DNA from: Streptomyces zinciresistens K42
GTDB taxonomy: Bacteria; Actinomycetota; Actinomycetes; Streptomycetales; Streptomycetaceae
Length of the DNA stretch: 50,613 bases
Direction of reading: 5' to 3'
Assembly (NCBI RefSeq): GCF_000225525.1
Contig: NZ_AGBF01000035.1
Coordinates: forward strand, 1-50,613
Both the position numbers and the translations under genes were made by a program. Every line of letters starts with the position of its first letter. The first letter of the stretch is position 1. Under the pieces are notes generated by a model. That model did not search any database, was not told the origin of the DNA, and worked only from the letters and a program-made list of their open reading frames with translations. Of the stretch, positions 41,365 through 48,578 are shown piece after piece.

Positions 41365-41598
41365 TCAGGGCGCCAGGGCGTCCTCGATGAGCTGGATCTC
41401 GCGCAGGAAGGCGGCGTGACCGGAGACGGCCTCGGTTGAGGTCCTGTAGCGGCGGGAATCGACCTCGTCGTCCACGATGGTGTCGAAGACCATCGTCTCG
41501 AACGCCATGCCATCCGGCATGGGATCGACCAACTCGATGGTGGAGACGGTGTAGCGACCGTCGGCCACATGGGCCCTGAGGGGGAGCGTGGTCGTCAC
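41365..41598 (-). CDS. Small FETMVF-motif protein
   Basis: 77 aa from GTG 41598 with AAGGAG 6 bp upstream. YTVSTIELVDPMPDGMAFETMVFDTIVDDEVDSRRY resembles a short protein family of actinobacteria and their phages with the pattern 'vSTvfL...pl.FETMVF', followed by an acidic loop and a C-terminal helix (EAVSGHAAFLREIQLIEDAL). Its function is unknown. It is driven by promoter copy C. The 370 bp downstream hold no gene. Confidence 0.7.
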   Translation of the reverse strand: MTTTLPLRAHVADGRYTVSTIELVDPMPDGMAFETMVFDTIVDDEVDSRRYRTSTEAVSGHAAFLREIQLIEDALAP

Positions 41599-41632
41599 GC
41601 CGACTCCTTCCGCAAGGAAACTGCATCACCTA

Positions 41633-41688
41633 TTGACTCTTAAGACTATACAGTCCACTTCACACTGATGCAAGCCTTAAGAGTCGAC
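41633..41688 (-). promoter_or_regulatory. CTTAAG-flanked promoter, copy C
   Basis: On the minus strand: TTGCAT (41673-41668), 17 bp, TATAGT (41650-41645). Upstream GACTCTTAAGGC (41685-41674) and downstream AGTCTTAAGAGTCAA (41647-41633) flank it; the second is almost the ideal palindrome GACTCTTAAGAGTC. It is the best-conserved copy and drives the 77-aa gene. Confidence 0.78.
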
Positions 41689-41753
41689 ATGGTGAGGTGG
41701 TCGGGCTTTCGGGAGCTGACAACCAGGACGCCAGCGAGCCGCGCCGCTACGCC

Positions 41754-41785
41754 GAAATCTATCCACAGGCAATTCGACCTAGCGT
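41754..41785 (+). promoter_or_regulatory. GAAATCTATCCACAG promoter, copy 4
   Basis: Box 41754-41768, 11 bp, TAGCGT (41780-41785), 55 bp before the secreted-protein gene. It lies 66 bp from copy C of the other promoter family and points the other way. Confidence 0.72.
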
Positions 41786-41839
41786 CCCCTGGTGTCGCCC
41801 CCGCGACGCAACCACCCATCCCTATCGATAGGGAGCACC

Positions 41840-42205
41840 ATGCTCATACGCACGCGACTGGGCCGTGCAGCCGCCGTCGGCGCGCTCGGCCTCTCCGTGG
41901 CCGGCTCAGCAGTTGCCCTTGCGCCCGCAGCGCAGGCGGCGACGTCGGGCACCACGACCATCTCCTGTAGCGCCGTGAAGGTGCACAAGGCCCCCTCCAA
42001 GAGCTCCGCCACGGTGGGCATCGCCTACCGGAAGGACAAGGTCGTCTACGACCAGTGGGCCTATAAGAAGAGCCAGAAGACGTGGTTCACGCGGGGAACC
42101 GTCACCAGGAAGTCCGACGGCGTCAAGATCCGCGGTTACATGCTGTACGACTGTGCGAACCCCTACAAGACGAATCCCGCGCCCAAACCGCCGATCCCCA
42201 AGTAG
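41840..42205 (+). CDS. Small secreted SH3-like protein
   Basis: 121 aa from ATG 41840 (ATAGGGAG upstream). A signal peptide (IRTRLGRAAAVGALGLSVAG, SAVALAPAAQAATSG) with an AQA-A cleavage site is followed by a ~80-residue mature part: TISCSAVKVHKAPSKSSATVGIAYRKDKVVYDQWAYKK, TWFTRGTVTRKSDGVKIRGYMLYDC. The 'VHKAPS.SS.TVGI....KV' opening is typical of bacterial SH3-type domains that bind cell-wall components. Two Cys may pair. It is under promoter copy 4. Confidence 0.75.
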   Translation: MLIRTRLGRAAAVGALGLSVAGSAVALAPAAQAATSGTTTISCSAVKVHKAPSKSSATVGIAYRKDKVVYDQWAYKKSQKTWFTRGTVTRKSDGVKIRGYMLYDCANPYKTNPAPKPPIPK

Positions 42206-42348
42206 CCGCCGGCGGGAGCCGAGGCCGCACTCGTCGATCGGTCACCACGGGCTCGCCCACGCGCTGAGATGGTAGGCCTCGACTTCCTCGTGATCGGCGC
42301 ATCCCCGCCTTCAGCGACGCGTGATCCGCCCCGGCTCGGCAACCCCCA

Positions 42349-42381
42349 TGGCCTGCGGCGCCGCCACGGCGCCGCAGGCCA
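42349..42381. terminator. Strong hairpin, 15-bp stem
   Basis: TGGCCTGCGGCGCCG / CGGCGCCGCAGGCCA with a 3-nt loop, ~145 bp after the secreted-protein stop. It separates that gene from the next. Confidence 0.7.
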
Positions 42382-42417
42382 CTTGTCCGTCCGCCCGCGA
42401 CATGAGGATCCACCACC

Positions 42418-42882
42418 ATGACCACCCCACCTCCGCAGCAGTCTGCGGCCTCCTACGCGGCGACCGCCCCGCCTCTTCTCACCGGGCAGCCGACGTGCAG
42501 AGTCTGCGCGGCGTCCCCGGCCGCCCCGGTCACCTTCCGCCGGCACCAAGGCCTGTTGATCTGGCTGGGCTTCTCCAGCCTGACCGGCCCGTTCTGCCGC
42601 ACTTGTGGCACCGCGGCATTCCGCGAGTTCACCAGCCGAACCCTCTGGCAGGGCTGGTGGTCGCCGTTCTCCCTCGTCATCAACCCCATCGTCCTCATCA
42701 GCAACCGCTTCGCGCTCGCTCGCGTGAACAAACTGACCGAGCCCGAACCGACCCCCGTTCCCCGGCAGCCGGTCTGGGCCCCGGGAACACCTGTGCTGCG
42801 CCGACGCAGCTCACTGGCCGCGCTCGTGCCGGCCTTCTGGGCGATCTGGGCCGTCACCGGAATCCTCATGCACCTCTCCTGA
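42418..42882 (+). CDS. Zinc-ribbon membrane protein, hypothetical
   Basis: 154 aa from ATG 42418 (ATGAGGATC upstream). Pairs CRVC and CRTCG frame a short hydrophobic loop (LLIWLGFSSLTGPF), as in small zinc-ribbon membrane proteins. A second hydrophobic segment WWSPFSLVINPIVLISN and a C-terminal helix (LAALVPAFWAIWAVTGILMHL) follow. It probably sits in the membrane with the ribbon in the cytosol. No function is known. It precedes the helicase cassette by 119 bp on the same strand, but has no motif linking it to that cassette. Confidence 0.65.
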   Translation: MTTPPPQQSAASYAATAPPLLTGQPTCRVCAASPAAPVTFRRHQGLLIWLGFSSLTGPFCRTCGTAAFREFTSRTLWQGWWSPFSLVINPIVLISNRFALARVNKLTEPEPTPVPRQPVWAPGTPVLRRRSSLAALVPAFWAIWAVTGILMHLS

Positions 42883-43001
42883 ACGGCTCCCGCGACTGCA
42901 GTCGTTGAGAACGCTGACGGTCCGTCCGCTTCCACGGGATGATGGCGAGGCCGACGGCCGCACACCGGTCCGTCGGCCCCGCCAGGAGGAAGGACACCGT
43001 T

Positions 43002-45530
43002 GTGCCGCTCGACCTGAGCCTCGTAGGGACCGGCCCCAGGGAACCGCTCCTGAGGCCCCGCGAGATCTATGCCGCTCTGGCGAACCGGCCCTGGCCCTAC
43101 CTTCGGCACGAACAGGGCGAAGTTCTTGAAGCGTGGTTCGACAAGCACCGCGACCGCCGGGACGTGGTGATCAAGCAGAACACCGGCGGCGGGAAGACTG
43201 CCGTGGGCCTGCTGATCGGACAGAGCACCTTGAACGAGGGAATTGGCGCCGCGGTCTACCTCGCCCCCGACCGGTACCTGGCCGCCCAGGTCCGCGCAGA
43301 GGCCCACAGAATGGGGCTCGCCGTGACCGACTCGGTGGACAACCTGGCCTTCCGCGGAGGCCGTGCCATCCTCGTGACCACTTTCCAGAAACTGATCAAC
43401 GGCCAGTCGGTGTTCGGCGTGGTCGGCGACAGCCGGGACAAGCTTGACACCGGAATCGTCATCGTCGACGACGCGCACGCCGCGCTTGCCACGACCGAGG
43501 CACAGTTCCGGCTCACCATCCCCGCCGGCCATGCCGCCTACGATGCCCTGACCGACCTGTTCGCCTCCGACCTCAAGGCCCAGTCTCCCAAGGCGTGGGC
43601 GGACATCCAGGCGTCCGACTACACCGCTACGGTGCCGGTCCCCTTCTGGGCCTGGATCGGTCGGCAGGACGACGTCATGGCCCTCCTGCACCCGCACGCC
43701 GGCACCGACGGCTTCAAGTTCACCTGGCCCCTCATCGCCGGCGTTCTCGAACTCTGTTCAGTCACCGTCTCCAGCCGGGACATCCAGATCAGCCCGCCGT
43801 GCCCGCCGGTCTCGATGATCCCCGCCTTCGCCAACGCACGCCGTCGCGTCTACCTCACCGCCACGCTCGCCGACGACAGCGTTCTCGTCACCGACCTCGA
43901 CGCTGGCCCCCAGGACGTTCAGCAACCCGTCACCCCGGGAAGCGCCGCCGACCTCGGCGACCGGATGATCCTCGCTCCCCTCGCCCTCAACTCCCACCTC
44001 GACCCGGAGGCCATCCGGCAGATGGCCCGCCAGTTCGCCGACGGAGACCGGGACGGCGACGGTACGCCCGAGGCACGACCGGTCAACGTCGTCGTCCTGG
44101 TGCCGAGCACGCCCGCAGCCGCACCGTGGCGACCGTACGCCGACCGGGTCCTGCACGCCCCCGACCTACACGACGGGGTGGGCGCCTTGAAGAGCGGACA
44201 CGTCGGTCTCGTTGTCATGGTCAACAAGTACGACGGCATCGACTTGCCCCGCACGGCTTGCGAGTTGCTCATCCTGGACGGGGTCCCGCGCCCCATGGAC
44301 GCCACCGAGCGTCGCGAGGCCGCGGTCCTCTCCGGCAGTCCGACGCTCCTCGCCCGCCAGATCCAACGCATCGAGCAGGGCATGGGACGCGGAGTCCGCG
44401 ACAGCGAGGACCACTGCGCCGTGCTGCTGCTCGGCAGCCAGCTGGCTGTCGCGCTCCATGACCGCAAGCAGCGGGAGCTGTTCTCGCCGGCCACCCGCGT
44501 GCAGATCGACCTCAGCAGCAGCCTCGCCGACCAACTCGCCGGCAAGGGACTCGACGCCATCCGTGAGGCGGTCGGCCTCTGCCTGGACAAGGACCCGCAG
44601 TGGCGGGCACTGAGCCGCCAAGCCCTCGCCGGCGTCCACTACGCCGCCGGCGGCACCATGCGCCCCGAGGCCATCGGCGTCCGTGAAGCCTTCAACCTGG
44701 CCGCCACAGCCCGATACAACGACGCCTCGGACCGGCTCCAGAAGGCCATCGGCGCGGTGACCGACCGAGCCGTACGAGGCTGGCTGACCGAACAGCGAGC
44801 CGCCTACCTTCACCACGTGGACCACGCGGCCGCCCAGCGCCTGCTGGCCAAGGCGCTGGACGACAACCCGTTCGTCCTGCGACCGGCGAGCGGCGTCACC
44901 CCTTCTCAGCTGCGTCCCGCCGCCGTCCAGGCGCAGGCCGCGGCCGCCTTCCTCGACGGCGCCTACTCCGACGGCACCTCGCTCGGCCTGGCCGTCAACG
45001 CCCTCACCGAGGACGTCATCTGGGGCGACGAGGAACGCAGCGACGACGCCGAGCGCGCGTGGGAGCGGCTCGGCGAGCACCTCGGGTTCGTCAGCACGCG
45101 TCCCGAGAAGCAGTACGACAAGGGCCCGGACAACCTGTGGGTCCTCGGGCCTGGGCGGCACGCGGTCATCGAGCTGAAGACCGGACGTACCACGGACACG
45201 ATCGTCAAGCACGACCTGGACCAGCTCGGCGGAAGCGTCCGCTGGGACCAGCAGACCTACCCCGACGTCACTCAGCAGATCGCGGTGATCGTCCACCCGA
45301 GCCGTACCCCGCACCGGCAGGCGATCACCATCGACGGGATGCGCGTGGTCACGCAGCAGAAGTGGGAGGAGCTCGCCGCGGCCGTACGCAACTGGGCCGA
45401 AGCGCTCACCCACGGGCAGCACCGCTGGAGGGATCCGCACGCCGTCGCCGAGCAGCTGGCCCAGCACAAGCTGACCGCCGGCCTGATCTTCACCACGTAC
45501 GCCCAGGTCCCGGCCTCCCCGAACGGGTGA
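43002..45530 (+). CDS. SF2 helicase fused to a C-terminal PD-(D/E)XK nuclease domain
   Basis: 842 aa from GTG 43002, chosen because AGGAGGAAGG ends 8 bp upstream; ATG 42939 has no ribosome site. SF2 helicase motifs: Walker A KQNTGGGKTAVGLL, Ib-like ILVTTFQKL, DDAH box VIVDDAHAA, motif III YLTATL, motif V NKYDGIDLPR, and motif VI QRIEQGMGRGVRD. A ~150-residue helical linker follows. The C-terminus has GPDNLW (D710), VIELKTG (E724, K726) and a downstream helix, a PD-(D/E)XK nuclease pattern. Helicase-nuclease fusions of this kind are known from DNA defence (for example DdmD), but this arrangement is different. It starts the cassette with the three genes that follow. Confidence 0.82.
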   Translation: MPLDLSLVGTGPREPLLRPREIYAALANRPWPYLRHEQGEVLEAWFDKHRDRRDVVIKQNTGGGKTAVGLLIGQSTLNEGIGAAVYLAPDRYLAAQVRAEAHRMGLAVTDSVDNLAFRGGRAILVTTFQKLINGQSVFGVVGDSRDKLDTGIVIVDDAHAALATTEAQFRLTIPAGHAAYDALTDLFASDLKAQSPKAWADIQASDYTATVPVPFWAWIGRQDDVMALLHPHAGTDGFKFTWPLIAGVLELCSVTVSSRDIQISPPCPPVSMIPAFANARRRVYLTATLADDSVLVTDLDAGPQDVQQPVTPGSAADLGDRMILAPLALNSHLDPEAIRQMARQFADGDRDGDGTPEARPVNVVVLVPSTPAAAPWRPYADRVLHAPDLHDGVGALKSGHVGLVVMVNKYDGIDLPRTACELLILDGVPRPMDATERREAAVLSGSPTLLARQIQRIEQGMGRGVRDSEDHCAVLLLGSQLAVALHDRKQRELFSPATRVQIDLSSSLADQLAGKGLDAIREAVGLCLDKDPQWRALSRQALAGVHYAAGGTMRPEAIGVREAFNLAATARYNDASDRLQKAIGAVTDRAVRGWLTEQRAAYLHHVDHAAAQRLLAKALDDNPFVLRPASGVTPSQLRPAAVQAQAAAAFLDGAYSDGTSLGLAVNALTEDVIWGDEERSDDAERAWERLGEHLGFVSTRPEKQYDKGPDNLWVLGPGRHAVIELKTGRTTDTIVKHDLDQLGGSVRWDQQTYPDVTQQIAVIVHPSRTPHRQAITIDGMRVVTQQKWEELAAAVRNWAEALTHGQHRWRDPHAVAEQLAQHKLTAGLIFTTYAQVPASPNG

Positions 45531-45799
45531 CGGGCCCACCCGAGCGCTCGGCCTTACGGGATCGCTCGGCAGACTGCCGTCAGAGTCACGATGAGGCCGG
45601 CCCCTGCTCCCGGGGTGCCCTGTTCCCGACGTGCACGCGACACCGCAGGCAACACCCTGGGGTTTCACTCCTCCGGCCGAGCGAGATTTCCGTGGCGATC
45701 GCGACACGCTGGGGTAATTCGGTGATGTTCGCTTGTATGGTGAGTGACCGATGATCAGCAATCAGTGAGGGGGCCGGGCTTTCCGGCAGGTCCAAGGGG
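45531..45799. other. 269-bp gap with a possible promoter
   Basis: No ORF looks coding. Near 45735-45745, TATGGT could be a -10 for the next gene, but the -35 is weak. The helicase and the following three genes may thus be two transcripts. Confidence 0.4.
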
Positions 45800-46468
45800 G
45801 TGGTCGCGGTCAGTCCTTCACCGACCCCGGGTCAGACGGCGGTGCGAGTCCTGTTCATCCTTGACCGACTGGGTGAACCGTGCGCCGACTGGCCGCAGGT
45901 GCCGGACACGGCCGTGCGGGCGATTCTGTCCCAGCGCAAGCTGCAGAAGCTGGACTTCCTCGTACGCAACCCCGACTACCTCGCGGACCTGATCATCTCG
46001 AGGTGGCAGGACGGCAGCCTGCCGGCGGAGCGGCTGCTCGACGCCCGAGCCGTGTTCAAGGAACGCGAGCCGGAGCTGCATACCTACCGGATGCTCCGCA
46101 ACGATCATGGAGCCTACGAGGTGCTCGACAACGCTCTGAGCGTGCTGCGCCACCTGGGACTCATCGCCGTACGGCGTGCAGGGCGCGTGTCCGACGAACG
46201 CGTACGCCGCAGGGACTACTTCCTCCTCCATGCAGGCGCGGAGCAGGCCCAGCGGCTCCGGGAGAGTGAAGAGGTCCTCGCCTGGTACGACCAGCAGACC
46301 GCCTACGTGGCGGCCGCGGTCGAGGGGATGACCGGAGCCCAGCTGAAGGCACAGCAGTACGGGCAGCCCGAGTACGCCGCCACCCTCGTGCACCAGGTGA
46401 TCGGCGGCATCAGCGAGCGGGTCCGGGAACGACTGGACGCGGCACTGGCCCAGGAGGGACTGGCATGA
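45800..46468 (+). CDS. Winged-helix protein of the cassette
   Basis: 222 aa from GTG 45800; the AAGGGG sequence abuts the start, so initiation may be weak. The N-terminal helices (VRVLFILDRLGEPCADWPQVPDTAVRAILSQRKLQKLDFLVRNPDYLADLI) lead into a winged-helix-like part (YEVLDNALSVLRHLGLIAVRRAG, RRDYFLL) and a C-terminal helical region (EEVLAWYDQQTAYVAAAVEGMTGAQLKAQQ). It ends with ATGA overlap to the ATPase gene, so the two are made together. It may act as adaptor, kleisin-like or DNA-binding subunit of the ATPase. No named family is recognised. Confidence 0.68.
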   Translation: MVAVSPSPTPGQTAVRVLFILDRLGEPCADWPQVPDTAVRAILSQRKLQKLDFLVRNPDYLADLIISRWQDGSLPAERLLDARAVFKEREPELHTYRMLRNDHGAYEVLDNALSVLRHLGLIAVRRAGRVSDERVRRRDYFLLHAGAEQAQRLRESEEVLAWYDQQTAYVAAAVEGMTGAQLKAQQYGQPEYAATLVHQVIGGISERVRERLDAALAQEGLA

Positions 46469-48504
46469 GCACGGAGGGCGACGCCCTGGGCCCGGTCGAG
46501 GCGTGGCTGGAGGAGATTGCGAAGGCGGCCGGCCAAGAGCTGGACGTGGTCAAGGCGGTCCTCGCCGAGCACGGCGTGCGCCCGCAGACCGCACTGCCGC
46601 GGCCGCACTCGCTGCGGGTGACCGAAGTGGAGTTCGAGGGCGTGCGCCCAGCGCCAGCCGGGGACCACGGCAGCGACGCCGGCGAGGAGGGCGAGCCCTT
46701 CCACTTCCAGTGGAAGCTGGGACCGGGCGTCTGGTGCCTGGCCTCGTCGGGCAAGAACGAGGCCGGCAAGTCCAGCGTCTTGGAGATCGTCCTGTGGTGC
46801 CTGCGCGGCCGCAGCGGGCTCCAGCGCGACGTGCAGAGCTGGCTGCGCCGAGTCCGCACCGAGTTCGTCCTCGACGACGAGACCCTTGTCGTCGAGATGA
46901 CCGTCAGCAACAGCAAGCCGGCGGGGACCGTGATCTCGAAGGAAAGCGGACTGGCGCTGTTCTCCTTCGACAACGCCGCGACGTTCGAAGAGCTGATGGA
47001 CGCCTTCATGCTGGAGCGCCTCGGCCTGGAGCCGCTGCGCACCCAGCAGAAGCGGCCCGAAGGAGTCGACGGACCGCCGCTGACCGGCGAGTTGTCCTGG
47101 CCGGCGTACGCCAGCGCACTCCACATCAACCGCTCCGGCCTGGGCCACCTGCTGGGCAACGAAGCCCGCAACGCCCTGCCGACCCGGCTCCTCGAACTCT
47201 TCCTGGGAGCGCCCTGGGCCGCCACGATGGTCTCCGCCGCGGTCGCGCAGAAACTCGTCGCGGCGCAACTGTCCGCCGCCAAGGCCCGCGCCCAAGCCGA
47301 GGCCGACGAACGCCAGAGCAAGATCGACGAACTCGACCACAGCCTCCAACAGGCCCAGGACCGCTTGGACACCCTGCCCGACCTCGGCCAGAACGCCGTC
47401 GACCTGAACGCCTCGTACCAGGCCCTCACCGAGGCGACCGAAGCGGCCGGCAACGCGCAGCGCGAACTCGCCGAAGCCCGCACGCAGCACGACGAACTCG
47501 AACAACAGCGCCAGTCCCTTGCCGCGCTGGTCCACGCCGCGCACGAAGCCGCCCTCGCCAAGGCCTTCTTCCACACCCTGAAACCGACCGTGTGCCCCCG
47601 CTGCGACGCCCAGGTCACCCAGGCCCAATGGGCCCGAGAGGACGAAGGCCACTGCTCCCTGTGCACCTCCACGCTCCACCCGGCCACAGCGCAGTACGAC
47701 GGCACCCCGGCTGACGACGACGGCCTCGACGACGTCGACGACGACCAGGAACTGCGTCAGACACTCGCCCAGGTCCAGCAGGCCGTCGAGACGGCGGCCG
47801 CAGCACTGGCCGACAAGCAGGGCAGAGCCACCGAAACCACAGCCGCGCTCAGCCAGGCCCAGAGCGCGCTCCAGGACGCGCTCGCCCGCCCGGCAGCGGG
47901 CGACCGCCGCGCAGCCGAGCTCGAGGTCGCCCGGCTGCGCGGCGCCCTCGACGAACGCCGAGGGCGTTTCGACGACCTCGGCGACCCAGCTGGCCTCGCC
48001 CCCCTCCAACGGGATCAGGACATCCTCAAGGCCGCCGAGAAGGCCGCCCACGCCCGCCGCACGCAGGCCCTCAAAGAGGTCCTCCAAGCCGTTCAGACCG
48101 ACATCGTCACGATGGGGCGCCAGCTCGGACTGGAGATGCTCGAAGCCGTCGAACTCGGCACCAGCGCCACCCTGAAGGTCTGGAAGGGTGGCCAGCACCA
48201 GCCCTACGGATCTCTCACTGAGGGCGAGCAGCTCCGCCTGAAGATCGTCACCACCACCGCCCTCCTGCGGCACGGCATCCGCACTGGCGTCGGCCGGCAC
48301 CCGGGACTGCTCATCATCGACTCGCCCGGGGCCGAAGAAGTCGACCGCGGAGACCTGGAACTGATGCTGCAAGGGCTCGTCCAACTCACCGAGACGGCGC
48401 CACAGCTCCAGGTCGTGATCGCTACCGCCCGCGGCCAGGAGGTGGCCACGGTCATTCCGGCGGACCAGCTGCGCCTGGCCCCGGCCGGGGAACGATTGTG
48501 GTGA
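46465..48504 (+). CDS. Rad50/SMC-like ABC ATPase with a zinc-hook-type CxxC pair
   Basis: 679 aa. Walker A SGKNEAGKSS (K102) near the N-terminus, a long coiled coil (~260-570, e.g. RAQAEADERQSKIDELDHSLQQAQDRLD), signature SLTEGEQLRLK (about 583-593) and Walker B-like LLIIDSPGAEEVD (D619). The coiled coil is interrupted by CPRCDAQV (C377, C380) and GHCSLC (C397, C400), a two-CxxC zinc site where Rad50 has its hook. Unlike Rad50 there is only one set of motifs in a short chain. It should dimerise on DNA and drive ATP-dependent loading or cutting by a partner. No Mre11-like gene is nearby; the flanking nucleases are the obvious partners. Confidence 0.8.
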   Translation: MSTEGDALGPVEAWLEEIAKAAGQELDVVKAVLAEHGVRPQTALPRPHSLRVTEVEFEGVRPAPAGDHGSDAGEEGEPFHFQWKLGPGVWCLASSGKNEAGKSSVLEIVLWCLRGRSGLQRDVQSWLRRVRTEFVLDDETLVVEMTVSNSKPAGTVISKESGLALFSFDNAATFEELMDAFMLERLGLEPLRTQQKRPEGVDGPPLTGELSWPAYASALHINRSGLGHLLGNEARNALPTRLLELFLGAPWAATMVSAAVAQKLVAAQLSAAKARAQAEADERQSKIDELDHSLQQAQDRLDTLPDLGQNAVDLNASYQALTEATEAAGNAQRELAEARTQHDELEQQRQSLAALVHAAHEAALAKAFFHTLKPTVCPRCDAQVTQAQWAREDEGHCSLCTSTLHPATAQYDGTPADDDGLDDVDDDQELRQTLAQVQQAVETAAAALADKQGRATETTAALSQAQSALQDALARPAAGDRRAAELEVARLRGALDERRGRFDDLGDPAGLAPLQRDQDILKAAEKAAHARRTQALKEVLQAVQTDIVTMGRQLGLEMLEAVELGTSATLKVWKGGQHQPYGSLTEGEQLRLKIVTTTALLRHGIRTGVGRHPGLLIIDSPGAEEVDRGDLELMLQGLVQLTETAPQLQVVIATARGQEVATVIPADQLRLAPAGERLW

Positions 48505-48578
48505 CCATCCCGTTCCGGGCGCCAGCCCGGCCCTCTATGCTCCACAGGTCGCTGAGCGCAGTGAGGAGATGTTGACCG

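Noticed and set aside
46303..48384. 693-aa minus-strand ORF across the Rad50-like gene
   Set aside because: Antisense shadow of a gene with clear Walker and zinc motifs.
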